Notes: generated by a model from the sequence alone, not told the origin. Shown: positions 13,790 to 25,800, numbered from the stretch's first letter. The stretch: DNA of 64,000 bases from Adiantum capillus-veneris (GCA_014529385.2 CM043955.1:143291640-143355639), one strand, 5' to 3'. Numbers and translations are program-made.

Positions 13790-14355
13790 TGTCAAGTCTT
13801 TCTGGGCCAAGCTCGTTGGCATGGGAGGCATTTGAGGTTTGTCGCGCATTGGGCAATCCCTATTAATCAGGCAGCACATGCTAAAGATTTTGAATGGACG
13901 CTGGAATGTGATCTGGCTTTTTGGAGATTAAAACTTCAGCTGTCCAAAACTCCGATTATAATCCCTCCGAATCGGGGTCAGGATTTTCATGTATTTGTGG
14001 ATGCTTCTGACCGGGCAATTGGCAGTGTGCTGATGCAGGAACAAAGTCAAGGGTGGTTTCGTCCTGTCTATTACACCAATAGAAGATTATCTTCCGCAAA
14101 AAGGAATTATTCAATGACAGAAAGAGAATGTTTAGGGATGATTTATTCAGTTTTGAATAAATTCCGGCATTATCTGTTGGGCCGGCGTTTTCTTTCATGT
14201 GAATCATTCGACTCTTCTATAACTGGTACACCAATAGAATTTGATAGGAAAATTGGCTAGATGGGTACTCTTGTTGCAGGAATTTGATTTTGAGGTCATA
14301 CATCATCGAGGAGCCCAGCATGCGGTGGCTGACTACCTATCTAGGCTAGATTCCG
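13790..14355 (+). pseudogene. pol: Ty3/gypsy RNase H (element A), decayed
   Basis: Contains FLGQARWHGRHLRFVAH, then the RNase H core FHVFVDASDRAIGSVLMQ (13987-14040), YYTNRRLSSAKRNYSMTERE (14070-14130) and KFRHYLLGRRF. A frameshift near 14195 moves the reading to a frame with QEFDFEVIHHRGAQHAVADYL (about 14278-14340), the standard end of gypsy RNase H. It follows the RT in the usual order. Confidence 0.85.
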
Positions 14356-14806
14356 GTGAGCCACTTTCTGGATGCATATCTTTTTTTAATAGGAGTTGTT
14401 GTGGATGATCTTCTAGCTACACAACAACCTAGAATCATCCCCAGCATTCCATGGACTTGGTATGAGGAGATGTTTCATTTTCTCGACAGTGGAAAAATGC
14501 CTTCATTCTTGTCCAGTCATCAAAGGAGACGGATGTCTATTAGAAGCATGAATTTTGAGATTATCATGGGTAAGCCGTATTATCACACGATTGAGGTCTT
14601 GCTGAGATGTGTTCTACCACAAGAACAGGAATCGGTTTTGGAGGAAGTCCATATCGGTATTGCAGGGGGCCACTTTGCAGCATTGATCACGGCTAGGAAA
14701 GTTTTACAATCAAGATTATGGTGGCCTACATTGTTTCAAGATGCGAGAAGATTTGTGCAAAAGTGTGATGTGTGTCAGCAGTTGGGACAACCTACTAAAA
14801 TATCGA
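14356..14806 (+). pseudogene. pol: Ty3/gypsy integrase N-terminus (element A), truncated
   Basis: Open for 153 codons. After a linker it carries the H2C2 zinc-binding domain of integrase: HIGIAGGHFAALITARKVL, RLWWPTLFQDARRF and CDVCQQLGQP (about 14650-14800). Directly afterwards the similarity stops: no DDE core, C-terminal domain or LTR follows. The next sequence is a minus-strand coiled-coil ORF, so a breakpoint lies near 14800-14820. Confidence 0.85.
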
Positions 14807-15900
14807 CATCTAACTGAACCTGAATCTTTTGAATTGACAGGGTTGTCGTTAGAAGTTCATTTGTGACTTTTGTCAGTTGTTCATCCTTTGCTTTGCATGC
14901 ATCTGACAATTTCGTAAGCAATTCACCAAGCTCCTCCATCTCTTTCTGCTGCTTATCCCTTGCGAGTTGATGTTGTTCAACTTTCGCTTTCAACTACTGC
15001 ACTTGCCTTTGTAGATTGGTGATGACGGTTAGTTGGTTGTCTAACTCCCCTTGGAGTGCATCAATCACCAATTCTAATTCTTTGGCCCTTGTGCTACGGC
15101 TAAGTGCTGCTGAGAAAAGTCTTTTAGTCATGTCCTGCATTTGCTTAGCATACTCATTAACTTCCAGGATCGCTTCATCATTTGATTGCCAATCTTCGTT
15201 TTGTGCTAGCTGACTTGATGTTTCTGCAGATTCTTGTGTCTCCTTGGCGATGCCATGGCTGCTAGTTGTTGTTGACCTTGTGGTTGTGGTTGATCTTCTG
15301 CCGTTTTATCATCTTGAGGCTTCATCGATGCCTCAGCCTTCTCTTGCTGTGTTGAGATAGAGGGTGTTTCCCCAATCTTCTGTTCTCTTGGTTCCTCAAA
15401 CTTTGTGTTGTCCTCTGGTTCAGGACTCGCTGTCCTTTCGGGATTTGGATCTTGTTCTTTGTGTTGCTCTTGTGTAGATTCAGCTACCTGTTGTACTGGT
15501 TCAACTGCTCTTTGTTCAGGCTCTGCCTCTTTTGTGTGTTCAGCTTCCGTGGCTTTGCTTGTTGGTGAAGGTGGTGGACTCGGCATTCTTTGATCACTCT
15601 GTTCTAAAGCAGGTGAAGAAGGTCATGGAGATACATCACCTTGATCATGTTGTGCTTCTCCTTGTTCCGTTGATTTTGCTCCTTGCTTTTGCTACCCTGC
15701 TACCTCTTTAGCTTTCTATTCCACTTCTTGGGCTTCTTTTAGCTTTAAAGCTTCTGCTTCTTGATACATATTTTCTAGTAGTTCTGTGGAATCTTCTGCC
15801 TATTTCCTGGTATGATGTTTTGTTCTTGCACCTTTAAGCTCAATGGGTAGCCATCTTGCTGGGTTGATATTGTACTTGAAACTAGTTTTTAGCATACCTT
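14807..15900 (-). pseudogene. decayed Pro/Glu/Gln-rich coiled-coil ORF
   Basis: On the minus strand, an N-terminal Lys/Glu-rich part (15620-15900, several TAG stops) leads into MPSPPPSPTSKATEAEHTKE, then a 126-codon Glu/Pro/Gln-rich stretch (15206-15586). After a frameshift comes a long heptad-like segment (RDKQQKEMEELGELLTKLSD, 14775-14993) that should form a coiled coil. Most internal stops are TAG, replaceable by Gln. It resembles the accessory ORFs at 9061-10560 and 24070-25697 in style, but I could not align them. Probably a retroelement accessory protein, possibly a host gene fragment. Function unknown. Confidence 0.45.
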
Positions 15901-17087
15901 TATACGGTGTTGCTTCATATTTTTTTTATAAAAAGAGAGATAGTATGTCCGTATTTTGGTTTGTTACCACTAGTTGCCTGGTATCAAAATACATGATGGT
16001 TTATATAAAAAATTGTGAATAAAAAATAAGACTTTTGTACATAGATTGAGCACAATCAAGTGGCACGTTTGGAGTAATCATATAACCATAATAAGTACAT
16101 ATGTAAAGGTTTGATCAGGATTAATGGAAAGTCTCAATTATGTTTGACACACTATGACATTATCAAGAAAAGGACAATAGGGATAAAAATTCATAGATAA
16201 ATAAAAGCATGAAAGTATGAAAAATCCTCGAGGTGAGGTAGCCAGATGTGGTTCGTAAAATGGTTTTATCTTTTACAAAACCATCAAAAAACAGAGAAAA
16301 CTTTGCCAAAATTTTCAAAAAATCCAGGAAACCTTGTAATTTAATGTTTTACATGCATAAAAGTTAGTTTTGGAGTTGTTACTTTCGATAGAAAGGAAAA
16401 ACATAAGCAATATTCTTTTCATGTATGTTATCCTAGCTAGGAAGCGGATATGCTGTTCAGTTACCTCACCCTCCTCCTTAATGATCTCTTGTCACACAAA
16501 AAAGACCCCTCCCTTTTATCATGAAACTGATTGTACTCAGTATGTGAAGGCCGACACATGTATTTAGCTCCCAGAGCATAAGCTTTCCTTGGAGCTGGAT
16601 GCTAATCCGAACATGCATAAGTTTAAGTACCTACCCAGCGGAAAACTTCAACCGTCTACCATAACGGATTTCCCAAAAGGATGTGGACCCAGGGGTTCTC
16701 AACAAACTTCAAGTTTCCAAAAAACCATAGGAAAGAAAACCATTATGAAAAGGAGTAAGCAGAAAGAAAATGACCTACCTCCTAACACATACAAGGAGAG
16801 TGAGGGGGTCTAGGGCTATGAGACATCAATAACAAGCAGAATGGGTTGTTTGGATACCTGTCTTCCCAACAAGGTTGTGCAAGTTCTAACTAGATGCTTT
16901 TTTTGGATGTGGCAGGTAAAAACCTATTCTTTCATAGGTTCTGGAGCTCTGTCAGTCTCCTACCAAAAAAGGATGTACCAAAATAATTTCAGCTTATAAA
17001 AAGTGTCTTTTGTCTCTTGTCATTCAATTATAGTTTGTCATGTGTCAGTATATGGCTCTTAAATGAAGGGATTTCAAATATAAACTT
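15901..17087. other. AT-rich spacer, no gene recognised
   Basis: Stops in all frames. The frame at 16589-16813 (Lys-rich, 74 codons) has no recognisable motif. No LTR termini found. Confidence 0.5.
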
Positions 17088-17690
<603 letters not shown>

Positions 17691-18254
17691 ATAGTGTTGG
17701 CAATAGAAATTCTATTGGTAGTATGGCATCAAGACCATAAACAAGGTTAAAGGGTGTAGCATTCAAAGCTATTTTGAATGAAACTCGATAAGCCCATAGA
17801 GCTGCATGGAGATTCATTTCCCAGTCTGTTCTTCCTGAACTAACCACTTTAGTCAATACCGAGCTAAGAATCTTATTTGTATGCTCAGCTTGTCCCTTTG
17901 CTTGTGGGTGATAGGGAGTTGATTTGTTATGGGGATGACCATAAATTCATGAAGCAGATACTCGATTACCTCATTGACGAACTGAGTTCCCCTATCACTG
18001 ACAATTTCTATAGGCAGTCCATATCATGTGAACACATACTCATATAAGAATGCGATAGTGGTTCTGGCATCATTCTTTAGAGTTGCTTTAGCCTCAGCCC
18101 ATTTGGTCAAATAGTTCATAGCTACAATGATATATTGAGCTTGGGTTCTATAAGCAGGTGGCTGTATCGGCCCAACAAAATCTATACCCCATTTTGCGAA
18201 AGCTCTAGCCCCAATCATTGGTCTTAAGGGCATGCTATCTACACGTGTTGGCAT
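17691..18254 (-). pseudogene. pol: element B integrase catalytic core
   Basis: DDE integrase core that would insert the element's cDNA into the genome. On the minus strand: FAKWGIDFVGPIQPP (first Asp), YLTKWAEAKATLKNDARTT, a TGA at about 18024, then YGLPIEIVSDRGTQFVNEVI (second Asp). After a frameshift follow STPYHPQAKGQAEHTNKIL (Glu), WEMNLHAALWAYRVSF and GLDAILPIEFLLPTL. The reading then breaks at 17690. All three acidic residues can be seen, but the frame is broken and the C-terminal region is gone. The TGA replaces a codon where CGA (Arg) would fit. Confidence 0.88.
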
Positions 18255-18260
18255 TTTTGC

Positions 18261-18479
18261 TCATTGACAAGCATCACATCTTTGAACATATTCTTTTGCA
18301 TCTGCAAAAATTGTTGGCCACCATATGCCTGCCATTAAGATTTCTCTTGCGGTGGTCTCACTAGAAAAGTGACCTCCAGCTAATCCAGCATGTGCTTGTT
18401 CTATGATCGGAATATATTCTTCTTCATTTGCACAAAGACGCAAATGTTGATCCTTACCTCTCCGATACAATAAGAGCAT
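18261..18479 (-). pseudogene. pol: element B integrase H2C2 zinc-binding domain (second)
   Basis: A 72-codon open stretch with YRRGKDQHLRLCANEEEYIP, then HAGLAGGHFSSETTAREIL, IWWPTIFADAKEYV and CDACQ. His-x6-His and Cys-x2-Cys are complete. It directly precedes the DDE core, so this is the canonical integrase zinc finger. A stop follows CDACQ. Confidence 0.85.
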
Positions 18480-18624
18480 AGTCTCTTTCTTCTATTTCAA
18501 TTTCTCTTTGAAGGCGTTTACTCGTATCCTTAGGAAATGTTTGGCTCAATAAGTAAGTGGCTAGATAGTTACTCCACTTGGAAACATGAGACATTTGAAA
18601 CAATGTTACATGAGGTATGGGTAT

Positions 18625-19125
18625 TTATTTTTTACATTGAGGACAATCCTTTACGAAAGAGCGAACATTACTCCTCATGGTTGGCCAAAATACTCCAAGT
18701 CTCAAGATCCTTTGCATAGTTCGGTCTTCCGCAAAGTGAAGTCCTACTATGGTAATATGTGCTTGACTTAGGTATTGGGTTTTCTCTTCAGGATTAATGC
18801 ATAAGAGCAATATTCCATCTCGGTTTCTTTTGTATAGCTTACCAGCTAGTAATTGATACATAGCCGATTGCTCGATTAATCTGACTGTAATAGGAAGTGG
18901 TATTTGCAAATCCACTTGAGCTATGGTCATCAATGACACCATATTTTTCGACCATCGAGGTATCGTTTCCATGAAGAACAAATAGGCATCTGGTAGATCA
19001 TCATCTACCCCTTTAGGTAATTCTCCTGAAACAATCTTTGACAAATGATCTACTCTTTGATGAGTAGTGCCCTTTTTTACAACCACAGTGAAATCAAATT
19101 CCAGAAGAATGATGAAGCATCTCAC
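18625..19125 (-). pseudogene. pol: element B RNase H-integrase linker with extra H2C2 domain
   Basis: Open for 166 codons. It starts with LLEFDFTVVVKKGTTHQRVD, the end of RNase H, followed by a linker (DAYLFFMETIPRWSKNMV, LYKRNRDGILLLCI). It ends with a complete H2C2-like unit, HITIVGLHFAEDRTMQRIL, FWPTMRSNVRSFV and CPQCKK. A second H2C2 unit follows at 18261-18479, so this polyprotein has two in series. The first is probably an additional module rather than the integrase finger itself. Confidence 0.8.
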
Positions 19126-19475
19126 TATTCTTCCTGTGTTTCATGGCTTGTTGACCAGGTACAATAAAGCTTGGTGGTCCACGAAGAACATAAATTTGTT
19201 CGCTAATTGGTAATGTCTATACTTTTTTATGTCATAGATCATTCCTAATCCTTCCCTTTCGGTGGTGGTGTATTTATTTTCTGCCATGTTCAATTGTCGG
19301 CTAGCATAAGCAAGAGGAAAATCAAATTTTTTGTCTCCTGGTTGAGCTAGTATACACCCTATGGAAAATTGGAATCATCTACATGTATGTGGAATATCTT
19401 ATTCCAATCTGGTGCTTTCAAATATGGAGCTGAAGTGAGAGCTTGCTTAAGCTTCATGAAGGATTCTTCACATGC
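19126..19475 (-). pseudogene. pol: element B RNase H (3' part of split gene)
   Basis: On the minus strand, immediately below the insertion point, the reading is EESFMKLKQALTSAPYLKAP, KIFHIHVDDS (frameshift), then FDFPLAYASRQLNMAENKY, TTTEREGLGMIYDIKKYRHY and FFVDHQALLYLVNKP followed by TGA. These are the RNase H landmarks (ASRQLN, TEREGL, DHQAL). It is the continuation of the RT/connection region at 36371-36500. Confidence 0.88.
19471..19475. repeat. target-site duplication CATGC (left)
   Basis: The five bases CATGC precede the LTR start TGTTGG at 19476. The same five bases follow the right LTR end at 36366-36370. Confidence 0.93.
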
Positions 19476-20506
19476 TGTTGGCGTGTGCCATAGTATAGTG
19501 GATGCTACCAACATAATTTGTTAATCCAGGGACAAGTATGATCCGGCTAGGGCATGGAAACACACAACACACGCTTGTGCGTGCCACATAGAGAAATTAG
19601 AGCGAGAATCCTACGTAGTTAGAGAGCTAATGGTCTAGGAGATGAAGACACACACGGTCTTGCTACGCTCTAGCATGCTACCACTCTACAGATCAACCTA
19701 ATCTCTCTCACACACACACACACGAGCTTAATCATGCTCATAGCTTTCTAATTAACCACTAACCACTCTCTAATCAAGCATACATGAGTGCAGACAAGTG
19801 TAGCCAAGCCACACATGGACACACATGGACTACAACAATCCACACACATCGAGAAGCATGCTTAAGAGGAGAGGGAACTTGATTAAAGTAAGTGACTAAC
19901 ACAAAAAATCAGCCATTAATCATCTATTAATCAAGCACTGATTACATCAATGCAAAAATGAGAGAGAAAGAGATAGAGTCTAGCTGTGCATGACGCGAGA
20001 TACGCCATTGCACGCGTGTAAAAAGCTTGAGAACTCCATAGCCATCTCCTTCTTCACAGCTCTTCTCTTGCAAGAAGCTTTAGAGTCTAAAATCTGAGAA
20101 TGAGGTTCACATTTGTGACTTTCACTTATATACTTCCTAAGCTTTTTAGAAGTGGCTGGGCGCCCAAATGGCCAGACTCACTTATCTGCTGTCTATGTTG
20201 CCTAGGCTTCTAAGATTAGCACAAATGTTACCATTTGGAACCCACATGGAGCCCAAAACATATTTACAATCCGCTCTTACGGTCATTTGACGGGAAATTA
20301 CATAAATCATAAGTGGTCATCGACGTTGACCGTAACTCCATCTGACAACATCTAAACCTTCTCTTCTTCGCATCTTCCAATGATCTTCACTTCATCTGCA
20401 TCCTAGCTTCATATCCGCATCATCCGGTATCACCAACACTTACTAAAAATAGTAAATTTGTCATAGGGACTTGAGACAAAGTCCTGTTAACCACCGCTGG
20501 TTAACA
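19476..20506 (-). repeat. element C 3' LTR
   Basis: Plus-strand ends are TGTTGG... and ...TTAACA. It matches 35353-36365 along its length. Differences include an extra AATTAACCACTAACC-type insertion near 19750 and a longer CA tract near 19710. Confidence 0.95.
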
Positions 20507-20519
20507 TTGCCCCCATCTG
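20507..20519 (-). other. element C polypurine tract
   Basis: Directly inside the 3' LTR. The minus strand reads AGATGGGGGCAA, purine-rich and ending two bases before the LTR. This is where second-strand synthesis would be primed, and it fixes the element's orientation. Confidence 0.8.
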
Positions 20520-21230
20520 ATTGAACGTCCCCGTGTGCTCTTTGGTTGGCTGCACAGTGGAACGATTGTTGTTGGAGGTGAATGTTGTTGCTGTTGGTTT
20601 CAAGTGTGGGCGGGTGGGATATTGATATGGTAATTAGCATTAAAGGCTCAATTGTGAAGTAAATTTTGGATGAGTGTAAAAGTAAAATAAAAGTAAAAAA
20701 TGGAAAGGTTGTATGTACACTAGGTTAGGGTCTTAATACCTGGATTACCAATGGAGAAAAACCACATGGAAAAAAATGCCCAATGGTATACTTGCATGGG
20801 TACTTATTAATGTACTTAGGCCCTGGTTGTCACACTTTCTGTTAAATAAGGTACATTAATAAGGTAGGCTACTTGATAATACAATGTGAGTGAATAAGCA
20901 ATGTAGCCGTCGTCAAGTGTTGAGTCATTGTTGTCACACAGTTGATTTGAGTTGTTGTCCTGGCTGGTACCTGTAAGGTGAGTGCATGGGTGGAACACAA
21001 AAAGCGTGCCTAATGCAAATGTCCACCAATGGGACATTCTATATGCTTGCACAGATGTATGCATGGTTAACCATATGCTGTGCGAGAAGAGTTAAGATGG
21101 TGATAGCCGTTTTTTGGCTTTCCATAATTGCCATAGTAAGCTACCTCACCCTACCCAAATCACCCAAACACTGTGGCTATCCCTACCATTTCACTGTACA
21201 TAGGCGTGTGTGAGTTAGGGGACTTTCCCC
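20520..21230. other. element C interior, non-coding, with a hairpin
   Basis: No coding signal. TACTTATTAATGTAC (20801-20815) and GTACATTAATAAGGTA (20851-20866) are inverted repeats with one gap, enclosing about 35 nt. It could be a small foldback element or chance. Confidence 0.4.
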
Positions 21231-22460
21231 ATATTTTCTTAAAAACCCTCAGCTAGCTAGTTATTGGGCTAGTTCAGCCAAATAAATAAATAAAATAAAA
21301 TATATTATGGCCAATTTGTGTGTAAATATTGCATTGTATATATGGCCTAAATATAGGGATTTTTATTGATATTTTTTTTAAATATTTATACGTAGGTGTG
21401 TGTTTTATTAAGCCTGTGTATGCCTTCTTTCATCCTCTTACACCATAAGTATATATTTGCCAATGTGTACATACTCTAATCTCATATTTCTCTTTTATAC
21501 AAATCACCCCCACATTTTCACCCTCACCCTCGTGAAAACAAAAATTGATTTCTACTCTCTTAGTCACGTTTATTATATTATTTACTTGCATACCTTTTCC
21601 TCTTTCACCCAAAATAATACAAAGAGGGACCATATCATATGATTCCAATATCTTTCCATATCCATAATTTCTCCATATTTTTTATTATTATTTTTACTCA
21701 TTATTCTAACACCATGTGCTCATTGAGCTAAAATCCATGAATAGTCCATACACTAGTCCCACCATGTATATATTGCTTTATTCACCAATAATCCTCCTCC
21801 ATGCATGTGTAAAGGGAAACTTGGATGCTTTGTATTATGATATGACAAAAGAGGGGCTCACTCTTGGATGCATTGTACAAATTCAACAAGGAGGGGGCCA
21901 CTAAAAGACTTTTGCAGGCATAAAAAACAAGCTTTTTGGTGAGATTTTTGGCACCCATCTCCACTCCGAATTTGGAGCGGTGGTCAAAAGAGAAAATGTG
22001 GAAAAAAAGCTGAATAATCACCTCAAATATTTCGGTGATTTTTGGAGCAACCACCGGTGAGCTATGATTTTTTGAGTGGACCCCAGTCTGCCCACTTTTC
22101 TCACAAGTAGCCCTTAGTCTTCTCTCACCTCTTTCCACACTTCTATACACACACACACACATTCCTCTCTCTCTTCCCTTTGCTCTAGCTCTCTCTGGCC
22201 TATTTTATGTGAGTCTTGGTGTGAGGTTGCTTGTGTGTGTTTTGTGGCGCATCCTCTTGGTTGTGCCAAAATCTCTCTTGTGTCCTAGTTCGCATACCAT
22301 AACTAGGTGGTGCCCCTTCATTTGTTTGGCTATGGGTTTGTTATTGTTGTTTCTTGCTTGTGGTTGCCCCAACCCCAATTGAGTAGCACGGGAGTCTTGA
22401 GAGGTGTTTAGAGGTCGCCTCTCTTGTTGCCCGCCCCAGACCGCCTCAAATTGGTGCCCC
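21231..22460 (+). other. LTR/leader-like region with PBS-like site, inside element C
   Basis: This stretch precedes a plus-strand gag-like fragment. Near its end, CCGCCTCAAA is followed by TTGGTGCCCCCACTGAGG (22451-22468), which looks like a primer-binding site just after an LTR edge in plus orientation. The upstream region has a CT-rich stretch (22155-22200). I could not find the LTR start or its partner. It is probably the 5' end of another gypsy element captured in element C. Confidence 0.4.
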
Positions 22461-22760
22461 CACTGAGGAATGACTTTGTGCTTATTGTTGTTGTATTGCA
22501 TGAATGCTTGAATTTTATCGTAATCAAGTAGATTATATGAATCATGAAACTTGTATAACCGAGTTTAATTTCAAGGCAAAAAAAATTGATCTAGAATAGG
22601 GTTTGGATTAGCATAACATAAGAAAGGAAAAAAACATTTTCACATAAGAGTTTAGAATTCATGTTGAAAGACCTTTCAAAACTTTGTGTAGTTAGTTGAT
22701 GTCATGAGAGAAAATGATTGTTTGGAACTAATCTTTGTGTGGCTCTAGCATTGAGAGACT

Positions 22761-23602
22761 ATGACATGCTATACCTTTGATGATATCCCAATCTTCTTCA
22801 GAAATTTAGAAGAAGATGTTGATGATTTTCTTGCTGATTTTAGAATGGTTTGTTGTATCCTTGGTAAAAAGGATGACATTGAAAAAGGGGATTTTCTATG
22901 GCTATGCCTTAGAGGCAACGCTGAGCAATGGCTTTGGAGTATGTCTTCTCAGATTGAAGATGGGTATACCCAAATTTTCAAAGCTTTGAAGATGGTTTTG
23001 GAGTATGTCTTCTCAGATTGAAGATGGGTATACCCAAATTTCCAAAGCTTTGAAGACCAGTTCCAACAACGGAGAATGCATGGGCTTCATTAGGGAGACT
23101 TCAACAACATGGTGAAGACTACTATGTTTATGAGGATATTTTTTCTCGTCAATGGGGAGGATGTGGGTTTAGTTCTACATTTCCAGATTATGTAAAATTG
23201 GAGCAATTTATTTCGGGTTTGTCTCCTTTCCTAAAGACTAAGGTTACTTGTAGTGGACTCTCTACCTTTGAAGAAGCGGTCACTATTGCCCGAAGGAAGT
23301 TTCACAAGTACTTCTACATCAAAAATGGTTTTTATCATGCTCGAAGAACCAACCATCATGAAAGTGTTTCTATCAAGGAGTCATCTCCTTTGCCATACTT
23401 GTCTCCTTCTACTCCGACAAATGTTGAAGAAGTTACTTACATGCCAAGTGATTATTCAAGTGCTAAAGTGTGTGGCCAAGATTCAAATGTGGAATCTCTT
23501 TCTTCTACCTTTATCAAAATCATGCAAAAGTCGACACAAGATATCTCAAATGGCATTGATGATTCAATAATGGATACATCCAACCTTTTGGCAGAGGATT
23601 AA
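22761..23602 (+). pseudogene. gag-like capsid fragment (plus strand, inside element C)
   Basis: MTCYTFDDIPIFFRNLEEDV, then DDFLADFRMVCCILGKKDD and GDFLWLCLRGNAEQWLW follow the pattern of a retrotransposon gag capsid (a length of helices, then an A-x-x-W motif). A 42-bp stretch (GGAGTATGTCTTCTCAGATTG and following, at about 22936 and 22999) is duplicated, breaking the frame. After about 150 bp the reading resumes at 23198 with EQFISGLSPFLKTKVTCSGL and FEEAVTIARRKFHKYF, the gag C-terminal lobe pattern. No CCHC knuckle was found. Capsid function is inferred from pattern only. Confidence 0.55.
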
Positions 23603-23629
23603 TTTCTAGTCCGAGCAGACGAAGCTTTT

Positions 23630-24166
23630 GTGCAACATGAGAATGAAGACCTTGAAGGTAACCTTGATCTTATGGAATGTTCTGAGAGTGTATCTTGTCT
23701 AAAAGAAGGGAGTGAAGAAGAAGATGAAATCATAGGTGGGGAGATCATAGACCACATTGATCATAAAGAGATGATTGTGTACATGGAATGCCAACTCCAA
23801 AACAAAGTAGAAGAGTGTGAGTTGAATCCACGTGAGGATAATCTTCAAGAAGTGTTTGAGGATGTTGAAAAGCATTGGTATGACCCATGTATGTTAAGCA
23901 TGGAGGAACCTATCATGCAAGAAGCCAAAGTTTTCACAAAATCAAACAGTAATCCATCAACCTTTGAGGTGGTACAATGTGAGGAGTTACAACCTTGCCA
24001 AAGGGGGGGCTTAGAAGGGGATGAAGAACATGGGAGAGTAGTAAAAAATAAAATCATAAAAGGAAACTGTCAGAAGGTGTTGGGGTATAGGCGCCTGTGC
24101 TTTGCCCGGCCGCCCAAAGTCTGGGCGCCCACTGACTTGTCTGTCATCTTGTCTTGGAGAAGCTGA
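23630..24166 (+). CDS. acidic ORF downstream of gag-like fragment
   Basis: A 178-codon frame, strongly acidic (EDEIIGGEIIDHIDHKEM, EDVEKHWYDP). It follows the gag-like fragment closely and may be its acidic C-terminal continuation after a stop at 23600. Its last third overlaps the minus-strand accessory ORF end at 24070, which marks a junction between two sequences of opposite polarity. No domain recognised. Confidence 0.35.
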   Translation: MQHENEDLEGNLDLMECSESVSCLKEGSEEEDEIIGGEIIDHIDHKEMIVYMECQLQNKVEECELNPREDNLQEVFEDVEKHWYDPCMLSMEEPIMQEAKVFTKSNSNPSTFEVVQCEELQPCQRGGLEGDEEHGRVVKNKIIKGNCQKVLGYRRLCFARPPKVWAPTDLSVILSWRS

Positions 24167-25697
24167 AAATAGCCTCCATTGTTGCTTCTGTATAAAATCA
24201 AATCTTCTTCCAGGCCTTCTAGCAGCTGTAGTGCCAATTCTCCCATCAGCATATGGTCTTGGACCTGTGGCTTCTGCATAGCCTTAGGGCTATGTTTTCG
24301 TCTTGATCTTGGTGAGGTTTGCACTGTATGCGCAGATTGAACTGTGTCTCTCGCTGCCACATTTCTCGATGATGCTCTTGGGCGAGGTGCAAGCATATGA
24401 CTTACTGGGTGCCCATGAATGGTAAAATCATCCATATTCTCTAGATGAGCTATCTAATATTGTCTGCAGTATTTGTCTACCACAATGACTGCTTGATCTG
24501 TTGGGTTCACTGAGGTAAACCAATATAGAACTTTCTGATCACTGAGCTCTTCAAGCCTCGGATCCACGCATATGTAGTATGTGGCAGTCTCGGTCTCAAG
24601 ATCAAAGAACTTATAGAGACCCACTTCATCTTGATCCATATCAACCTTACACACTTTACTCGACATCGTACATTGAGCATCTTGAATTTCTGGTGGTCTC
24701 TCTTCCATTTCTGCATCTTGCATGGCTTCTTGGATTTGTATTGGACTTTCTGAAAAGAACTCAGCCTTTTGCCAGGTTGGACTTTGTTCTATCGCTTGAA
24801 TTCCCTTCTTCAAAGAGAAATTTCCTTCTCTTTGGCTCTTGATTTGGACTCCCCCCATCCGAGAGGATTCCATATCTGAAGATGGCATCTTACTTATGCC
24901 GGTTTTGGCCATTATTTGCGCTTTGTCAAGTAGATCTTGTGACCTAGCTAGCTCTTTCTGAAGTTGCGCTATCTTGATAACTGAATCTTCCAGTGTAGTA
25001 CCTGCTTCTGCAATGTGATGTGCTTGTGCAGTTTCTTTATTTGGTTCAATGCTCGAGATTTGTGCAATGTTTTGCTTTGTGCTACCTTGTGATGTGTCAA
25101 CCCTAGTTGCAGTGTGACAGCTTTGTGTGTACTTTTGTCCATATTTGGAGCAAGAGGCAATCCCATGACAAGATGATATACATTACCACCTTTAGATTTG
25201 TAATTTTCTCCTCTTGACCCGACAGCTTCAGCTGAAAAGTATTGGTCTTCCTCTGTCGGAATATCATGTTCTGTTTCTGCCCGGTAATATCTACCGTCTT
25301 CATCCATATAGAGGGTACCAATTTGCCGTTTTTCTTCTTGATCTTTGTACAATTGAATGCTTGGAAAATATGAGTAGAGATCTGCCAATTGATCCTTATG
25401 CATCACCTCTATGTCATTATCAATGTACTTCCGGTGCCGCATGTAAATTGACCCGAGACAATCTTCTACAAAGTCCTTATGTGACTGCTGCAGACTCTTG
25501 GCTATTTCGACCTCCACATATTGAGCTGTCTCCGTCTTTGCCGCATCCTTCTTGGTCTTGATGTACAAGTTCCTGATGGTATCCTCATAGCATGAAAATT
25601 TCTAGTAGTGGCCAATTAGGTAGAGCACAAATTGCTCCCTTGTGATCCTTGTGATTGGTGCTTCATTTTTGCGGGAGTGACTACCTTGAGTTGCCAT
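24070..25697 (-). pseudogene. element C accessory ORF, about 540 codons, nearly intact
   Basis: On the minus strand a long reading starts at the ATG at 25695-25697 (MATQGSHSRKNEAPITRITR). It runs through an acidic/Tyr-rich region (KRQIGTLYMDEDGRYYRAET), a probable coiled coil (VIKIAQLQKELARSQDLLDK) and a second acidic segment (GLYKFFDLETETATYYI), to an Arg/Ser-rich C-terminus ending at 24070. Only three lesions interrupt it: TAG at 25602-25604, a frameshift near 25120, and TAG at 24454-24456. Both TAGs fit Gln. No CCHC, protease or polymerase motif is visible. The ORF lies in the normal gag position of element C. I do not recognise the family; it may be a divergent structural or accessory protein. 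Confidence 0.55.
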
Positions 25698-25800
25698 TGT
25701 ACAGCTTGAATTCACGCAATTCCACCTTTTGCCTTTGCTAATTGATGTACAGTGTATGCACACTAGCTTCGTTGACACTCCCTTTTTGTTGTCTTCAGTC

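Noticed and set aside
10614-15900. Stop codons repaired by U-to-C RNA editing
   Set aside because: Such editing is known for organelle transcripts of some land plants. These are nuclear transposons with additional frameshifts, so mutation of methylated cytosine is the simpler explanation.
20801-20866. MITE
   Set aside because: Only a short imperfect hairpin, with no target duplication or terminal motif.
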